Shown here in pieces: positions 41,926 through 49,696 of a stretch of 60,747 bases of DNA. The stretch's first letter is position 1. Each line of letters begins with the position of its first letter. This DNA comes from an uncultured Faecalibacterium sp. (GTDB lineage Bacteria > Bacillota > Clostridia > Oscillospirales > Ruminococcaceae): contig CAKTFS010000008.1 of NCBI GenBank assembly GCA_934561115.1, positions 1 through 60,747 on the forward strand. The letters are read 5' to 3'. Position numbers and translations under genes: made by a program. A model generated the notes under the pieces. It was not told the DNA's origin and searched no databases. It saw nothing but the letters and a program-made list of their open reading frames with translations.

Positions 41926-41977
41926 AGAATCCTCTCAGTCAAGACCCGCCGCCCCGCAGGGCGGCTGTGGTATGCGG

Positions 41978-42490
41978 TCAGATGGGTCCCGCCACCCGGC
42001 GGGTGTAGCGGTTGAGCTGGTTGCCGTTGGTGTGGCAGAAGGTAATGGCCATGGCCAGCGCATCGGCGGTATCGTCCGGCTTTGGCACAGCGGGCAGATG
42101 CAGCAGCACCCGGGTCATCTCCTGCACCTGCTTTTTGACGGCCTTGCCGTAGCCGGTGACTGCCTGCTTGACCTGCATGGGGGTATACTCATAGATAGGC
42201 AGCCCCGCCTGCGCCGCCGCCAGCAGTATGACCCCGCGCGCCTCGGCTACGCCGATGACGGTGGTCTGGTTGTGCTGGTAGAACAGCTTTTCGATGGCCA
42301 GCACCTCGGGCTTTGTGCGTTCGATGACCTCTTTGATGCCGGTATACACCTCGTCCAGCCGCCGCTCAAACGGCACGCCTGCGTCCGTGCACACCGCGCC
42401 GAAATCCACCGGCGCAAAGCGGTTGCCCGCATACTCCACCACGCCCCAGCCCACGATGGCGTAACCGGGGTCGATGCCCAAAACTCTCAT
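41978..42490 (-). CDS. ruvC: Crossover junction endodeoxyribonuclease RuvC
   Basis: 170 residues. Active-site acids in MRVLGIDPGYAIVGWGVVEY, LAIEKLFYQHNQTTVIGVAEARG and DDTADALAMAITFCH. Cleaves Holliday junctions as a dimer. Start at 42490 chosen because the family begins at the GIDPG strand and AAAGGGA lies upstream. Confidence 0.95.
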   Translation of the reverse strand: MRVLGIDPGYAIVGWGVVEYAGNRFAPVDFGAVCTDAGVPFERRLDEVYTGIKEVIERTKPEVLAIEKLFYQHNQTTVIGVAEARGVILLAAAQAGLPIYEYTPMQVKQAVTGYGKAVKKQVQEMTRVLLHLPAVPKPDDTADALAMAITFCHTNGNQLNRYTRRVAGPI

Positions 42491-42531
42491 GCTGCGTTCC
42501 CTTTCCGACACTACTCCTATTATAGTTTTCT

Positions 42532-42560
42532 ATTATAGCACAACGTCTGGTTGGGGGCAA
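42532..42560 (-). promoter_or_regulatory. Promoter of ruvCAB
   Basis: -35 TTGCCC (42555-42560), spacer 17, -10 TATAAT (42532-42537) on the minus strand; a second TATAAT lies 15 bases further down. Confidence 0.65.
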
Positions 42561-42690
42561 CAAGAAAGCTGTCGCCCGCCGCCCCAAAACCCGCGCTGCA
42601 CCGCACAGAAGCCGGGTTTGCGGGTGCTTTTTCAAAAAAGTTTTACAATTTTTGAAAAAAGGTCTTGCTTTTTGGCACAGGGTATGGTAT

Positions 42691-42696
42691 TATAAT
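42691..42696 (+). promoter_or_regulatory. -10 element of the tRNA-Val promoter
   Basis: Consensus TATAAT about 28 bases before the tRNA. The -35 is weak (TTTTTG 16 bases upstream). Confidence 0.5.
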
Positions 42697-42723
42697 CTAG
42701 CTGATTTCGGCAAAACAGAATAT

Positions 42724-42799
42724 GGACGGTTAGCTCAGCTGGTAGAGCATCTGCTTGACGTGCAGGAGGTCACAGGTTCGAGTCCTGTACCGTCCACCA
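42724..42799 (+). tRNA. tRNA-Val (anticodon GAC)
   Basis: 76 nt with encoded CCA. Acceptor GGACGGT/ACCGTCC, D-arm GCTC/GAGC, anticodon stem TCTGC/GCAGG with loop TTGACGT (GAC), T-arm ACAGG TTCGAGT CCTGT. Left boundary of a mosaic island; pieces of its 3' end recur in both orientations up to 46.4 kb. Confidence 0.94.
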
Positions 42800-42806
42800 T
42801 TCAGTT

Positions 42807-42854
42807 CGTACTCGAACCCGATTCTTTATGAAAAAGGGTTCGGGTACGTTTTTT
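42807..42854 (+). terminator. Terminator after tRNA-Val
   Basis: CGTACTCGAACCC / GGGTTCGGGTACG followed by TTTTTTG, with a 16-base loop. Confidence 0.7.
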
Positions 42855-43246
42855 GTTTATCAGAGGTTTGCGTTTGCGACAGCAACAAACACCCCAGTGG
42901 GGTGTTTGAGCAACAGAACGGTCTGCGTTAGCAGATGGAGGGGCCTCGCCCCAACAAGTTCTGTGGCGAGAGTGCGCAGAGCGGTAAACGAGCAAAGGCA
43001 GGGTATCACTATGACGGTGGTATCCTGCCTTTTGTTTTGCGGGATCAAGTTCGCCTTGTGCGAACTTGGTCGCCCCCCTATATGGCTCACTGGGGGCAAT
43101 CGCTGCATACGTGCGTACCGGGGAGAGCCTGTACACCTCTGGCAAGGTGTAACACACTAGACTTTGTGCCAAAGTCTGTGTGCTAAGGGGTCAAGCCCCT
43201 TAGAATCCCTGCGGAGCGTGTACGCACGTACGCAGGAAAATGGCAA
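42855..43246 (+). other. Hairpin-rich non-coding stretch, possible transfer or replication origin
   Basis: No convincing gene. Contains AACACCCCAGTGGGGTGTT, the AAAGGCAGG...CCTGCCTTTTG hairpin (about 42993-43035), an AGTTCGCCTTGTGCGAACTT hairpin, ACACACTAGACTTTG/CAAAGTCTGTGTG and CTAAGGGGTCAAGCCCCTTAG. Clustered stems like these occur upstream of mobilisation genes in clostridial elements, but no relaxase is present. Confidence 0.3.
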
Positions 43247-43325
43247 AATTTCACTATATCGGGGGTGTTCTTTCATTGGAGAGTATGGTATACTCGGCTT
43301 AGTTCAACAAATAAGAATTTGAGGA
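43247..43325 (+). promoter_or_regulatory. Cassette promoter block, copy 1
   Basis: CTATATCGGGGGTGTTCTTT, then TATGGTATACTCGGCTTAGT. Extended -10 TGGTATACT with TGTTCT 17 bases upstream as -35. About 75 bases are shared with 54889-54962, where a different gene follows. Confidence 0.65.
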
Positions 43326-43335
43326 GGAAAAGTAG

Positions 43336-43488
43336 ATGAGAAAATTATTACCAATTTTGCAAATCATAGATTTGGTTTTGTTGTTATTGAGTCTGTATTT
43401 TCATAACGATATGCTTTTAATCGTCGCAGCAGTAGTTATAGCTGTTTGCGTTGTTCTTACTTTTAGCAATATGAAAAACAAACGATAA
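43336..43488 (+). CDS. 50-residue two-helix membrane protein
   Basis: MRKLLPILQIIDLVLLLLSL, a short YFHNDM turn, then LLIVAAVVIAVCVVLTFSNM and KNKR. Two helices connected by a tight turn with both ends basic, so both ends probably face the cytoplasm. GAGGAGG lies eight bases before the ATG. No family recognised. It sits between the promoter block and a 3' block shared with the ASCH locus. Confidence 0.65.
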   Translation: MRKLLPILQIIDLVLLLLSLYFHNDMLLIVAAVVIAVCVVLTFSNMKNKR

Positions 43489-43515
43489 CCTCCAGTTTGC
43501 TGTACTCGTTTCCAG
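43489..43515 (+). repeat. Cassette 3' block, copy 1
   Basis: TCCAGTTTGCTGTACTCGTT then TCC, matching 55443-55468 at about 21 of 26 positions. Placed right after the cargo gene in both loci. Confidence 0.5.
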
Positions 43516-43697
43516 CAGGGTCTGGGGCAGGCACGCCCCAACAAGAACACTTCAAAACGCGGGAGCGTTGCAGAAGTGCAGTCCCGGAAGGGCACAACAT
43601 TTTCAAGAATTGAAAATTTGTGGCCACGGGACGATTCTTGCTCTCACGTTTTCTCTCAACTTTCGCAATTTTCATTTTTCAATCTGCTTGCAGATTG

Positions 43698-43726
43698 TTG
43701 ACAAGCTGCGCTTGACCCGATACTAT
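43698..43726 (+). promoter_or_regulatory. Promoter of the serine recombinase
   Basis: Consensus -35 TTGACA (43698-43703), spacer 17, -10 TACTAT (43721-43726). Confidence 0.7.
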
Positions 43727-43762
43727 AAGGGCAAACCAAACACACGCCAAGGAGGTGCAACC

Positions 43763-45292
43763 ATGACTGCCGTAATCTACGCCCGCTATTCATCCGACAG
43801 CCAGCGCGAAGCGTCCATTGAAGGACAACTGCGCGACTGCAAGGACTACGCCGAGAAGAACGGCATCACCGTGGTCGGCACCTACATTGACCGTGCCTAC
43901 TCTGCCAAAACGGATGACCGCCCGGACTTTCAGCGGATGATCAAAGACAGCGGAAAGAAAATCTTCGATGTGGTTCTGGTCTGGAAGCTGGACCGCTTTG
44001 CCCGGAACCGATTCGATGCCGTGAACTACAAGTACCAGCTGGAAAAGAACGGTGTTCATCTGGTGTCTGCCATGGAACCCATCTCGCAGGGGCCTGAAGG
44101 CATTATGGTGGAGAGTATGCTGATTGGCATGGCGGAATACTATTCCGCCGAACTCGCCCTGAAAGTGGCGCGCGGTGAGCGCGAAAACGCCCTCCAGTGC
44201 AAGTACAACGGCGGTGTGGTGCCGCTGGGTTTCACCATTGGTAAGGAGGATAGGCTGTACCATATTGACCCGGAGACAGCTCCCATCGTGCAGGAAATCT
44301 TCAACCGGTATGCCGACGGCGAACCGGCTGAGAAGATCGCAGCATCCCTGAACGAGCGTGGCCTGCGTACCCGCACCGGGAAACCGTTCGTGAAAAACAG
44401 CTTCTTCCAGATCTTCCGCAACCGCCGCTACATCGGCGAATACCGCTACAAGGACATTGTGACGCCGGGCGGCATTCCGGCCATTGTTGACCAGGACCTG
44501 TTTGACCGGGTGCAGCAGCGTTTCGAGCAGAACAGGATCGCCCACGGTCGGCCTGCAAAAGAGGATGTGAGCTATCTGCTGACCACCAAGCTGTTCTGTG
44601 GCAAGTGCGGCACCCTGATGGGCGGCGAAAGCGGCACCAGCCACATGGGAAACACCTACTATTACTACAAGTGCGGCAACGCCAAACGCCATGGCAAGGC
44701 GCACTGCGACCTGAAAGCCATTCGCAAGGAACCGCTGGAACGGTTCGTGGTGGATACCGCCATTAAGGTGATTTTCAACGATGAAATCATCGAACGGCTG
44801 ATAGATTTGGTCATGGAAGCCCAGCAGAAGGAGAACACCCGGCTGCCTGTCCTGAAAGACCAGCTTCGGGACACGGAGAAGCGGCTGGCAAACCTTCTGG
44901 AAGCCATTGAACAGGGCATCCTGACCCCGACCACCAAGCAGCGGTTGGACGAGCTGGAAGCCCGGAAAGAAGCCCTGAACACCAGCATTCTGGAAGAAGA
45001 GCTGAAAAAGCCCGTCCTGACCCGTGAGTGGATTCGGTTCTGGCTTGAAAAATTCCGCAAGGGTGACGTGGGCAGCACGGAACACCAGCGGCAGATCATT
45101 GATACCTTTGTCAACTCGGTCTACATCTTTGACGACCGGGTCGTGCTCAATTTCAACTTCACGGACAATGCCAAGACGGTCACTCGTGAAGAGGTTTTAG
45201 GTTCGAGTACTGTGGACAATGCTCCACCAAAACAAGAGCCTCTGACTTTGGTCAGAGGCTTTTTTGTTGCGTCATCCACTAACCCGCGTTAA
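43763..45292 (+). CDS. Large serine recombinase
   Basis: 509 residues. Resolvase domain 1-150 with catalytic Ser in VIYARYSSDSQREASIEGQL and LVWKLDRFARNRFDA; recombinase domain 165-270 (GGVVPLGFTIGKED; RGLRTRTGKPFVKNSFFQIF); zinc ribbon TKLFCGKCGTLMGG ... YYYKCGNAKRHGKAHC; coiled coil about 350-420. AAGGAGG before the ATG at 43763. The last about 30 residues (from GSSTVDNAPP) are read through the AGGTTCGAGT core and a terminator hairpin, so the natural end may differ when excised. Confidence 0.93.
   Translation: MTAVIYARYSSDSQREASIEGQLRDCKDYAEKNGITVVGTYIDRAYSAKTDDRPDFQRMIKDSGKKIFDVVLVWKLDRFARNRFDAVNYKYQLEKNGVHLVSAMEPISQGPEGIMVESMLIGMAEYYSAELALKVARGERENALQCKYNGGVVPLGFTIGKEDRLYHIDPETAPIVQEIFNRYADGEPAEKIAASLNERGLRTRTGKPFVKNSFFQIFRNRRYIGEYRYKDIVTPGGIPAIVDQDLFDRVQQRFEQNRIAHGRPAKEDVSYLLTTKLFCGKCGTLMGGESGTSHMGNTYYYYKCGNAKRHGKAHCDLKAIRKEPLERFVVDTAIKVIFNDEIIERLIDLVMEAQQKENTRLPVLKDQLRDTEKRLANLLEAIEQGILTPTTKQRLDELEARKEALNTSILEEELKKPVLTREWIRFWLEKFRKGDVGSTEHQRQIIDTFVNSVYIFDDRVVLNFNFTDNAKTVTREEVLGSSTVDNAPPKQEPLTLVRGFFVASSTNPR
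45199..45208 (+). repeat. Second AGGTTCGAGT core
   Basis: Same ten bases as in the tRNA-Val T-arm, lying inside the recombinase coding end. Candidate att junction. Confidence 0.5.
45236..45265 (+). terminator. Terminator inside the recombinase 3' end
   Basis: AGCCTCTGAC-TTTG-GTCAGAGGCT then TTTTT. It lies before the stop codon at 45290-45292, an unusual place. Confidence 0.8.
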
Positions 45293-45720
45293 AGCAGGAC
45301 GGTACAGGGCTCGAACAGCACGGCCACGCCGCAGGCGGGGCAATCAAAGCCCCAGTGGGGCTTTGATTAGTGCGCGGTTCCCAACGCGTAGGAATGTCTA
45401 CCAAGAAAGATGCCGCCAGACCATTCGGTCAGGGGCTTTTTTGTTGCGTCATCCACTAACCCGCGTTAAAGCAGGACGGTACAGGGCTCGAACAGGGCGG
45501 CGGCACGAAGTGCCGTAAGCAAAGCCACAGTGCAACGACGACGACCGCTGCCAGCGGCAGAAACAGGGAGGAGTTGTTGGGGCAGCGTTCTGATTTTTCA
45601 AAGCCCTGACAAGGGGCTGTGGAAAAATCAGCAAACGCAACCCGTTGCTTTGCTTAGCCCGCGGTTCCCAACGGCTAGGAATGTCTACCAAGAAAGATGC
45701 CGCCAGACCATTCGGTCTGG
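45268..45720 (+). repeat. Tandem family 3 blocks with inverted tRNA-Val ends
   Basis: GCGTCATCCACTAACCCGCG followed by GGACGGTACAGGGCTCGAAC occurs twice (ends 45297-45316 and 45474-45493); each is the reverse complement of the tRNA-Val T-arm/acceptor. GGAATGTCTACCAAGAAAGA also occurs twice. 45530-45700 matches 15305-15475 closely. Confidence 0.72.
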
Positions 45721-45730
45721 GGATTTTTTG

Positions 45731-45748
45731 TGGTGGACGGTACAGGAC
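45731..45748 (-). repeat. Inverted 18-base copy of the tRNA-Val 3' end including CCA
   Basis: TGGTGGACGGTACAGGAC is the exact reverse complement of 42782-42799. Confidence 0.8.
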
Positions 45749-45832
45749 ACATTTTGCGCTCACCGCCAGAATCATCCGCCTTGCGTCCGTAGTCATTTTG
45801 TGATACAATGATCCTGACAGGAGGTGTCCCGT

Positions 45833-46114
45833 ATGATGCAGACATTCGTTCGCCCTTCCCGGGATCTGCGCAACCATTACGCCGAAATTTCGGAGATGCT
45901 CAAAGACCATGACCATATCATTATCACAAACCATGGCCGTGGAGAATCAGTACTCATCAACATTGAGGACTACGCCAAGTACGAGGAGTTTTTGCACCAG
46001 CGATATGTTGCCGAGGCACTTGCCAAGGCAACACAGCAGGCGGCTGACCCCGACACGCAGTGGGCAGACCACGAAAGCGTATGGGAGACGCTGAGCAAGC
46101 AGTATGATGTATAA
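45833..46114 (+). CDS. Phd/YefM-type antitoxin
   Basis: 93 residues. N-terminal MMQTFVRPSRDLRNHYAEIS, then DHIIITNHGRGESVLINIED is the Phd/YefM fold that binds operator DNA; C-terminal acidic, flexible part ending ESVWETLSKQYDV should neutralise the toxin. AGGAGG eight bases before the ATG at 45833. Overlaps the toxin gene by 11 bases. A TGATACAAT -10-like site lies at about 45801. Confidence 0.83.
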   Translation: MMQTFVRPSRDLRNHYAEISEMLKDHDHIIITNHGRGESVLINIEDYAKYEEFLHQRYVAEALAKATQQAADPDTQWADHESVWETLSKQYDV

Positions 46115-46400
46115 GATCAAATATCTGCCCCTTGCTGTGCAGGACTTGAACGAGATTGCCCGGTATCTGTCGGGCTTTTACCCTAAAACAGCCAGCCGCG
46201 TACTGAAAGAGTTGCGGGAGAAGATCACAAAATTAGGCGATACCCCGAAAATGTGCGAGGTCTACCGCCTTGACCCGGCTTATCGTAGGTTGGTCGTTGA
46301 CCAGTATCTGGTGTTCTACCGCGTCAATGATGAAAACAAGATCGTGGAGATTCACCGTGTGCTGCGAGGTGCTTGGAATCTGCCGCAGTATCTGGAATAA
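46104..46400 (+). CDS. RelE/ParE-type toxin
   Basis: 98 residues. YKIKYLPLAVQDLNEIARYL, YPKTASRVLKELREKITKLG, MCEVYRLDPAYRRLVVDQYL, VFYRVNDENKIVEIHRVLRG are the RelE/ParE fold, ending with the usual basic strand. mRNA interferase or gyrase poison cannot be told apart here. Pair with the preceding antitoxin; probably stabilises the island. Confidence 0.86.
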   Translation: MMYKIKYLPLAVQDLNEIARYLSGFYPKTASRVLKELREKITKLGDTPKMCEVYRLDPAYRRLVVDQYLVFYRVNDENKIVEIHRVLRGAWNLPQYLE

Positions 46401-46404
46401 ATTC

Positions 46405-46414
46405 AGGTTCGAGT
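46405..46414 (+). repeat. Third AGGTTCGAGT core
   Basis: Just after the toxin stop; matches the tRNA-Val T-arm core. Possible right end of the island. Confidence 0.5.
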
Positions 46415-46451
46415 GGTGGAGCAGAGGCCACAGGACCAAAACCGGAACGAA

Positions 46452-46495
46452 CAAAGGCAGGGTATCACCATGGCGGTGGTATCCTGCCTTTTGTG
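46452..46495 (+). terminator. Hairpin duplicated from 42993-43035
   Basis: CAAAGGCAGGGTATCACC-ATGGC-GGTGGTATCCTGCCTTTTG, stem near-perfect, T-run after. The same structure with few changes lies near the left end of the island. Confidence 0.65.
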
Positions 46496-46507
46496 CTATA
46501 ATTATAA

Positions 46508-46562
46508 GCCAAAGGCTCCCGTCTGTTCTGTCGTATGCACAGAACGAGCGAGAGCCTTTGCG
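46508..46562. terminator. Hairpin after the GtrA gene
   Basis: AAAGGCTC...TTCTGT-CGTATG-CACAGAA...GAGCCTTT, an interrupted stem of about 20 bp; likely terminator of the GH3-gtrA unit. Confidence 0.5.
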
Positions 46563-46594
46563 ATGAAAAGAAGAAAATGAAGGAGGATGGCTTG

Positions 46595-47149
46595 TTATTT
46601 GGCGGCTTTTTCGCCCTCCGGGAAGATGATCTTATTCACGAAGAAGAAGATGACCATGGAGATGCCGCCGTTGAGCACGGTAGTGCCGATGTTGTAGATG
46701 AAGTCCGGCACCAGCAGGCCTGCCACCGCCACCCAGATGCAGTTGATGGAGTTGACGATGCAGGTGATGATGCAGAACGCCAGCACATACCAGCCGATCT
46801 GCTTTGCCAGATTGCCCTTGCTGCGGAACACGAAATTGCGCTGGATGGGGAAGTTGATGCACTCGCCGATGACCATGGCGATCATGTAAGCGCAGAAGTA
46901 GGGCAAGCCGCCGTGGGCGGCGTCGTAGCCGAGGATGTTCCACTTGAAGGTCTCGCCAAACAGGGTGATGTCAATGCCCGGCCAGCCGAAATCCACCACC
47001 GGCAGGCTTGCAAAGGCCCCCGGCAGGAACTGCAGCAGCAGGTACTTGAACACGGTGATCAGGTTGGACACGATGACGAACAGGCCGCCCTCGCGCACCC
47101 ACTTGGCAGCGGCGGGGTGTTTTGCCGCAAAGTTATTCCAGAAATTCAT
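46595..47149 (-). CDS. GtrA-family membrane protein
   Basis: 184 residues, four membrane helices. EGGLFVIVSNLITVFKYLLL, YMIAMVIGECINFPIQRNFV, FRSKGNLAKQIGWYV are the GtrA/DPMS_TM pattern (helices then N-(F/Y)xxxRxxVF). GtrA proteins move or help make lipid-linked sugars. It starts 13 bases after the GH3 gene and has AAAGGA upstream. Confidence 0.82.
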   Translation of the reverse strand: MNFWNNFAAKHPAAAKWVREGGLFVIVSNLITVFKYLLLQFLPGAFASLPVVDFGWPGIDITLFGETFKWNILGYDAAHGGLPYFCAYMIAMVIGECINFPIQRNFVFRSKGNLAKQIGWYVLAFCIITCIVNSINCIWVAVAGLLVPDFIYNIGTTVLNGGISMVIFFFVNKIIFPEGEKAAK

Positions 47150-47162
47150 AGCCTGCTTCCTT

Positions 47163-49580
47163 TCAGCTGTTTTTCAAGCGCTCTTCCATGCGGCTGTTCA
47201 GCACGAGGTTCTTCACGGCCTCCACGATCACCCGCACAAGGCCGATGATCCAGAAGCCCTGCAGCTCCATCACGATGCCGTCCACCATGCCCATGCTGAT
47301 GGCACCGTTGGTCATTTTGGCCAGCGCCCGCAGGGGCATATTGTACTGGAACAGGATGTTCAGGTCGGGCTTGCCCTTTTTGATGCTGCGGCGCAGCAGG
47401 GCCCCCAGCACGGCAGCCGCCAGCCAGCCGATGGGGCTGCGTCCGTGTCCCATCTCGCCCAGCGTCATGTTGCGGTCGATGCGCACCTTGTTCTCCGGGA
47501 TGGGACGGCCAAGCAGCGCTTCAAATTCCGCGTCCGGCACATTCTGCACCTGTGCGGTGCGGTAATGTGCAAGGTCTTTGCCCGCGTAGGGGTCGGGTGC
47601 ACCGGTGCCCGCCACCGTGACGGCGGCAGTCAGACGGATGTCGGCGCTGGAAGCGCCCACCAGCAGCTGATAGCTGCCGCCCTCCACCTCCCAGCGGTCG
47701 GTGGCAACGTTCCAGTAGCGGAACGCCTTGTCGTCCAGCGGGATGGTGACGGTCTTGCTCTCTCCGGCTTCCAGCTGCACCTTCACAAAGCCCTTCAGCT
47801 CCTTGACGGGGCGGAAAATCGTTGCATCCGGTTTTGCCACATACAGCTGCACCACCTCGGCACCTGCACAGCTGCCGGTGTTGGTGACGGTCAGGGTCAC
47901 GCCCTTTTCGTCTGCCTTCAGGTCACTGTACGCAAAGCTGGTATAACTCAGGCCGTAGCCGAAGGGGAAGGCGGTGGGCACACCGGCAGCGTCGTAGTAG
48001 CGGTAGCCCACATACAGGCCCTCGCGGTACTCCACGGTGGGGCCGTCGCCGCCGAAATGCGCCTTTGCGGGGGTGTCGGCGTAGCTGCGCGCCCAGGTCT
48101 CAGCCAACTTGCCGCAGGGGTTCTGCGCACCGGTGAGCACCTCGACCAGTGCGCCCGCACCGGCCTGACCGCCCAGACAGCCGTAGACCAGCGCCTTGCA
48201 GTCCTTGACCCAACCGCTTTCCAGCGAGGAGCCCGCGCTCAGCAGCACCACCACGTTGGGGTTTGCCGCCGCCACAGCCGCCAGCAGTTCCAGCTGGTTC
48301 TCTGCCAGCTTCATGTCGGCGCGGTCGATGCCCTCGCTCTCCTTGATCTCGTCCAGACCCATGCACAGCAGCACCACATTGGCGTTCTTTGCCAGCAGCA
48401 CCGCCTCGGCCTTCAGCGCCTCATCGGGCTTGCCCTGCCGGTCAAAGCCCTTGGCGTAGCCGACACTGTTCAGGCCGCTTTCGGCAAGGCAGTCCAGAAA
48501 GGAATCCACCTTGATGGAGTTGACGGCGCTGGAGCCTGCACCCTGATAGCGGGGCGTCTTGGCAAAGTCGCCGATAACCGCCACCTTCTCCCCTTTTGCA
48601 AGGGGCAGCAGGCTGTTTTCGTTCTTCAGCAGCACGATGCTCTGGGCAGCAGCCCGGCGTGCCAGTGCGTGGTGGGCATCGGCATCGAACTTGCCGGGCG
48701 CGGCGTCCACCGCCGCCTTGGTGGTGAATACCAGCTCCAGCAGCTCGTCCAGCCGGGCGTCCACGTCTGCTTCGGTGATCTTGCCGGTCTGCACCGCCTT
48801 CATCAGCTCCCGGACAGCGTCCCCGCCGGGGGCGGGCATTTCCAGCGTGGAGCCGTTCTTCACGCCAAGGGCGTGGTCGTTGCTGCCGCCCCAGTCGGTG
48901 ACCACCGCGCCGTCAAAGCCCCAGTCCCCGCGCAGGATATCCATGAGCAGGTGGGTGTTCTCGTTGGCGTAGGTGCCGTTGATAAGGTTATAGGCGGACA
49001 TGACGGTCTTGGGCTGCGCCTCCTTGACCACCATCTCGAAGCCGGTCAGGTAGATCTCCCGCAGGGTGCGCTCGTCCACGATGGAATCCGAGGCCATGCG
49101 GCGCAGCTCCTGACTGTTCACCGCAAAGTGCTTGGGGCAGGCGGCAATGCCGTTTTTCTGGATGCCGCGGACATAGGCCGCCGCCATCTTACCGGAAAGG
49201 TAGGGGTCCTCCGAGAAATACTCGAAGTTGCGGCCGCACAGGGGGCTGCGCTTGATGTTCAGGCCGGGGCCCAGCAGCACCGACACGCCCTGTGCCGCGG
49301 CTTCCTCGCCCATGGCTGCGCCCACAGCCTCGCCAAGCTCCGGGTCCCAGCTGTTGGCCACGGTGGCCGAGGTGGGGAAGCAGGTGGCGGGCACACTGGG
49401 GTTCAGGCCCAGATGGTCGGCCGCGCCCGCCTGCTTGCGCACGCCGTTGGGGCCGTCCGACAGGGTAATGGCCGGGATGCCCTTGCCCGGCAGCGCCCGG
49501 GTGGTGAACACCGTGCCTCCGCTCAGCAGGGCGCATTTTTGTTCCAGACTCAGGCTGTTGATGATATCTGTATGTTTCAT
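47163..49580 (-). CDS. GH3 beta-glucosidase, normal domain order
   Basis: 805 residues. GH3 N-domain about 20-300: LSDGPNGVRKQ, GPGLNIKRSPLCGRNFEYFS, GIAACPKHFAVNSQE, nucleophile Asp in GAVVTDWGGSNDHAL. C-domain about 360-560 with IVLLKNENSLLPL and GSSLESGWV; FnIII about 590-660 (SYTSFAYSDLKADEKGVTLT). A further about 130 residues at the end have a mildly hydrophobic stretch of unclear role. No signal peptide, so cytoplasmic. GAGG site upstream; followed by gtrA-like gene. Confidence 0.92.
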   Translation of the reverse strand: MKHTDIINSLSLEQKCALLSGGTVFTTRALPGKGIPAITLSDGPNGVRKQAGAADHLGLNPSVPATCFPTSATVANSWDPELGEAVGAAMGEEAAAQGVSVLLGPGLNIKRSPLCGRNFEYFSEDPYLSGKMAAAYVRGIQKNGIAACPKHFAVNSQELRRMASDSIVDERTLREIYLTGFEMVVKEAQPKTVMSAYNLINGTYANENTHLLMDILRGDWGFDGAVVTDWGGSNDHALGVKNGSTLEMPAPGGDAVRELMKAVQTGKITEADVDARLDELLELVFTTKAAVDAAPGKFDADAHHALARRAAAQSIVLLKNENSLLPLAKGEKVAVIGDFAKTPRYQGAGSSAVNSIKVDSFLDCLAESGLNSVGYAKGFDRQGKPDEALKAEAVLLAKNANVVLLCMGLDEIKESEGIDRADMKLAENQLELLAAVAAANPNVVVLLSAGSSLESGWVKDCKALVYGCLGGQAGAGALVEVLTGAQNPCGKLAETWARSYADTPAKAHFGGDGPTVEYREGLYVGYRYYDAAGVPTAFPFGYGLSYTSFAYSDLKADEKGVTLTVTNTGSCAGAEVVQLYVAKPDATIFRPVKELKGFVKVQLEAGESKTVTIPLDDKAFRYWNVATDRWEVEGGSYQLLVGASSADIRLTAAVTVAGTGAPDPYAGKDLAHYRTAQVQNVPDAEFEALLGRPIPENKVRIDRNMTLGEMGHGRSPIGWLAAAVLGALLRRSIKKGKPDLNILFQYNMPLRALAKMTNGAISMGMVDGIVMELQGFWIIGLVRVIVEAVKNLVLNSRMEERLKNS

Positions 49581-49610
49581 GGCATTTTCCTCTTTGCCTT
49601 TTCAAATCCA

Positions 49611-49650
49611 GAAAAGGCCCGCTGTTTTTTACGCAGCGGGCCTTTTATCT
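49611..49650. terminator. Terminator between the two GH3 genes
   Basis: AAAAGGCCCGCTG / CAGCGGGCCTTTT around a TTTTTTACG loop; works on both strands. Confidence 0.85.
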
Positions 49651-49696
49651 GGTTTCAGTTCAGGTGCTGCATCCGTTCAGAATGTCTTGCCCGGAA

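Larger units (their letters stand above)
42774..46414. mobile_element. Mosaic island at tRNA-Val
   Basis: AGGTTCGAGT of the tRNA T-arm (42774-42783) recurs in direct orientation at 45199-45208 and 46405-46414. The first interval holds a small membrane protein and a large serine recombinase; the second holds repeat blocks and a toxin-antitoxin pair. This suggests two tandem insertions sharing a core. Exact ends are uncertain. Confidence 0.55.

Noticed and set aside
42828..43186. Short plus-strand frames of about 80-110 codons after tRNA-Val
   Set aside because: They run through several hairpins and a terminator and lack good ribosome sites; kept as non-coding tract.
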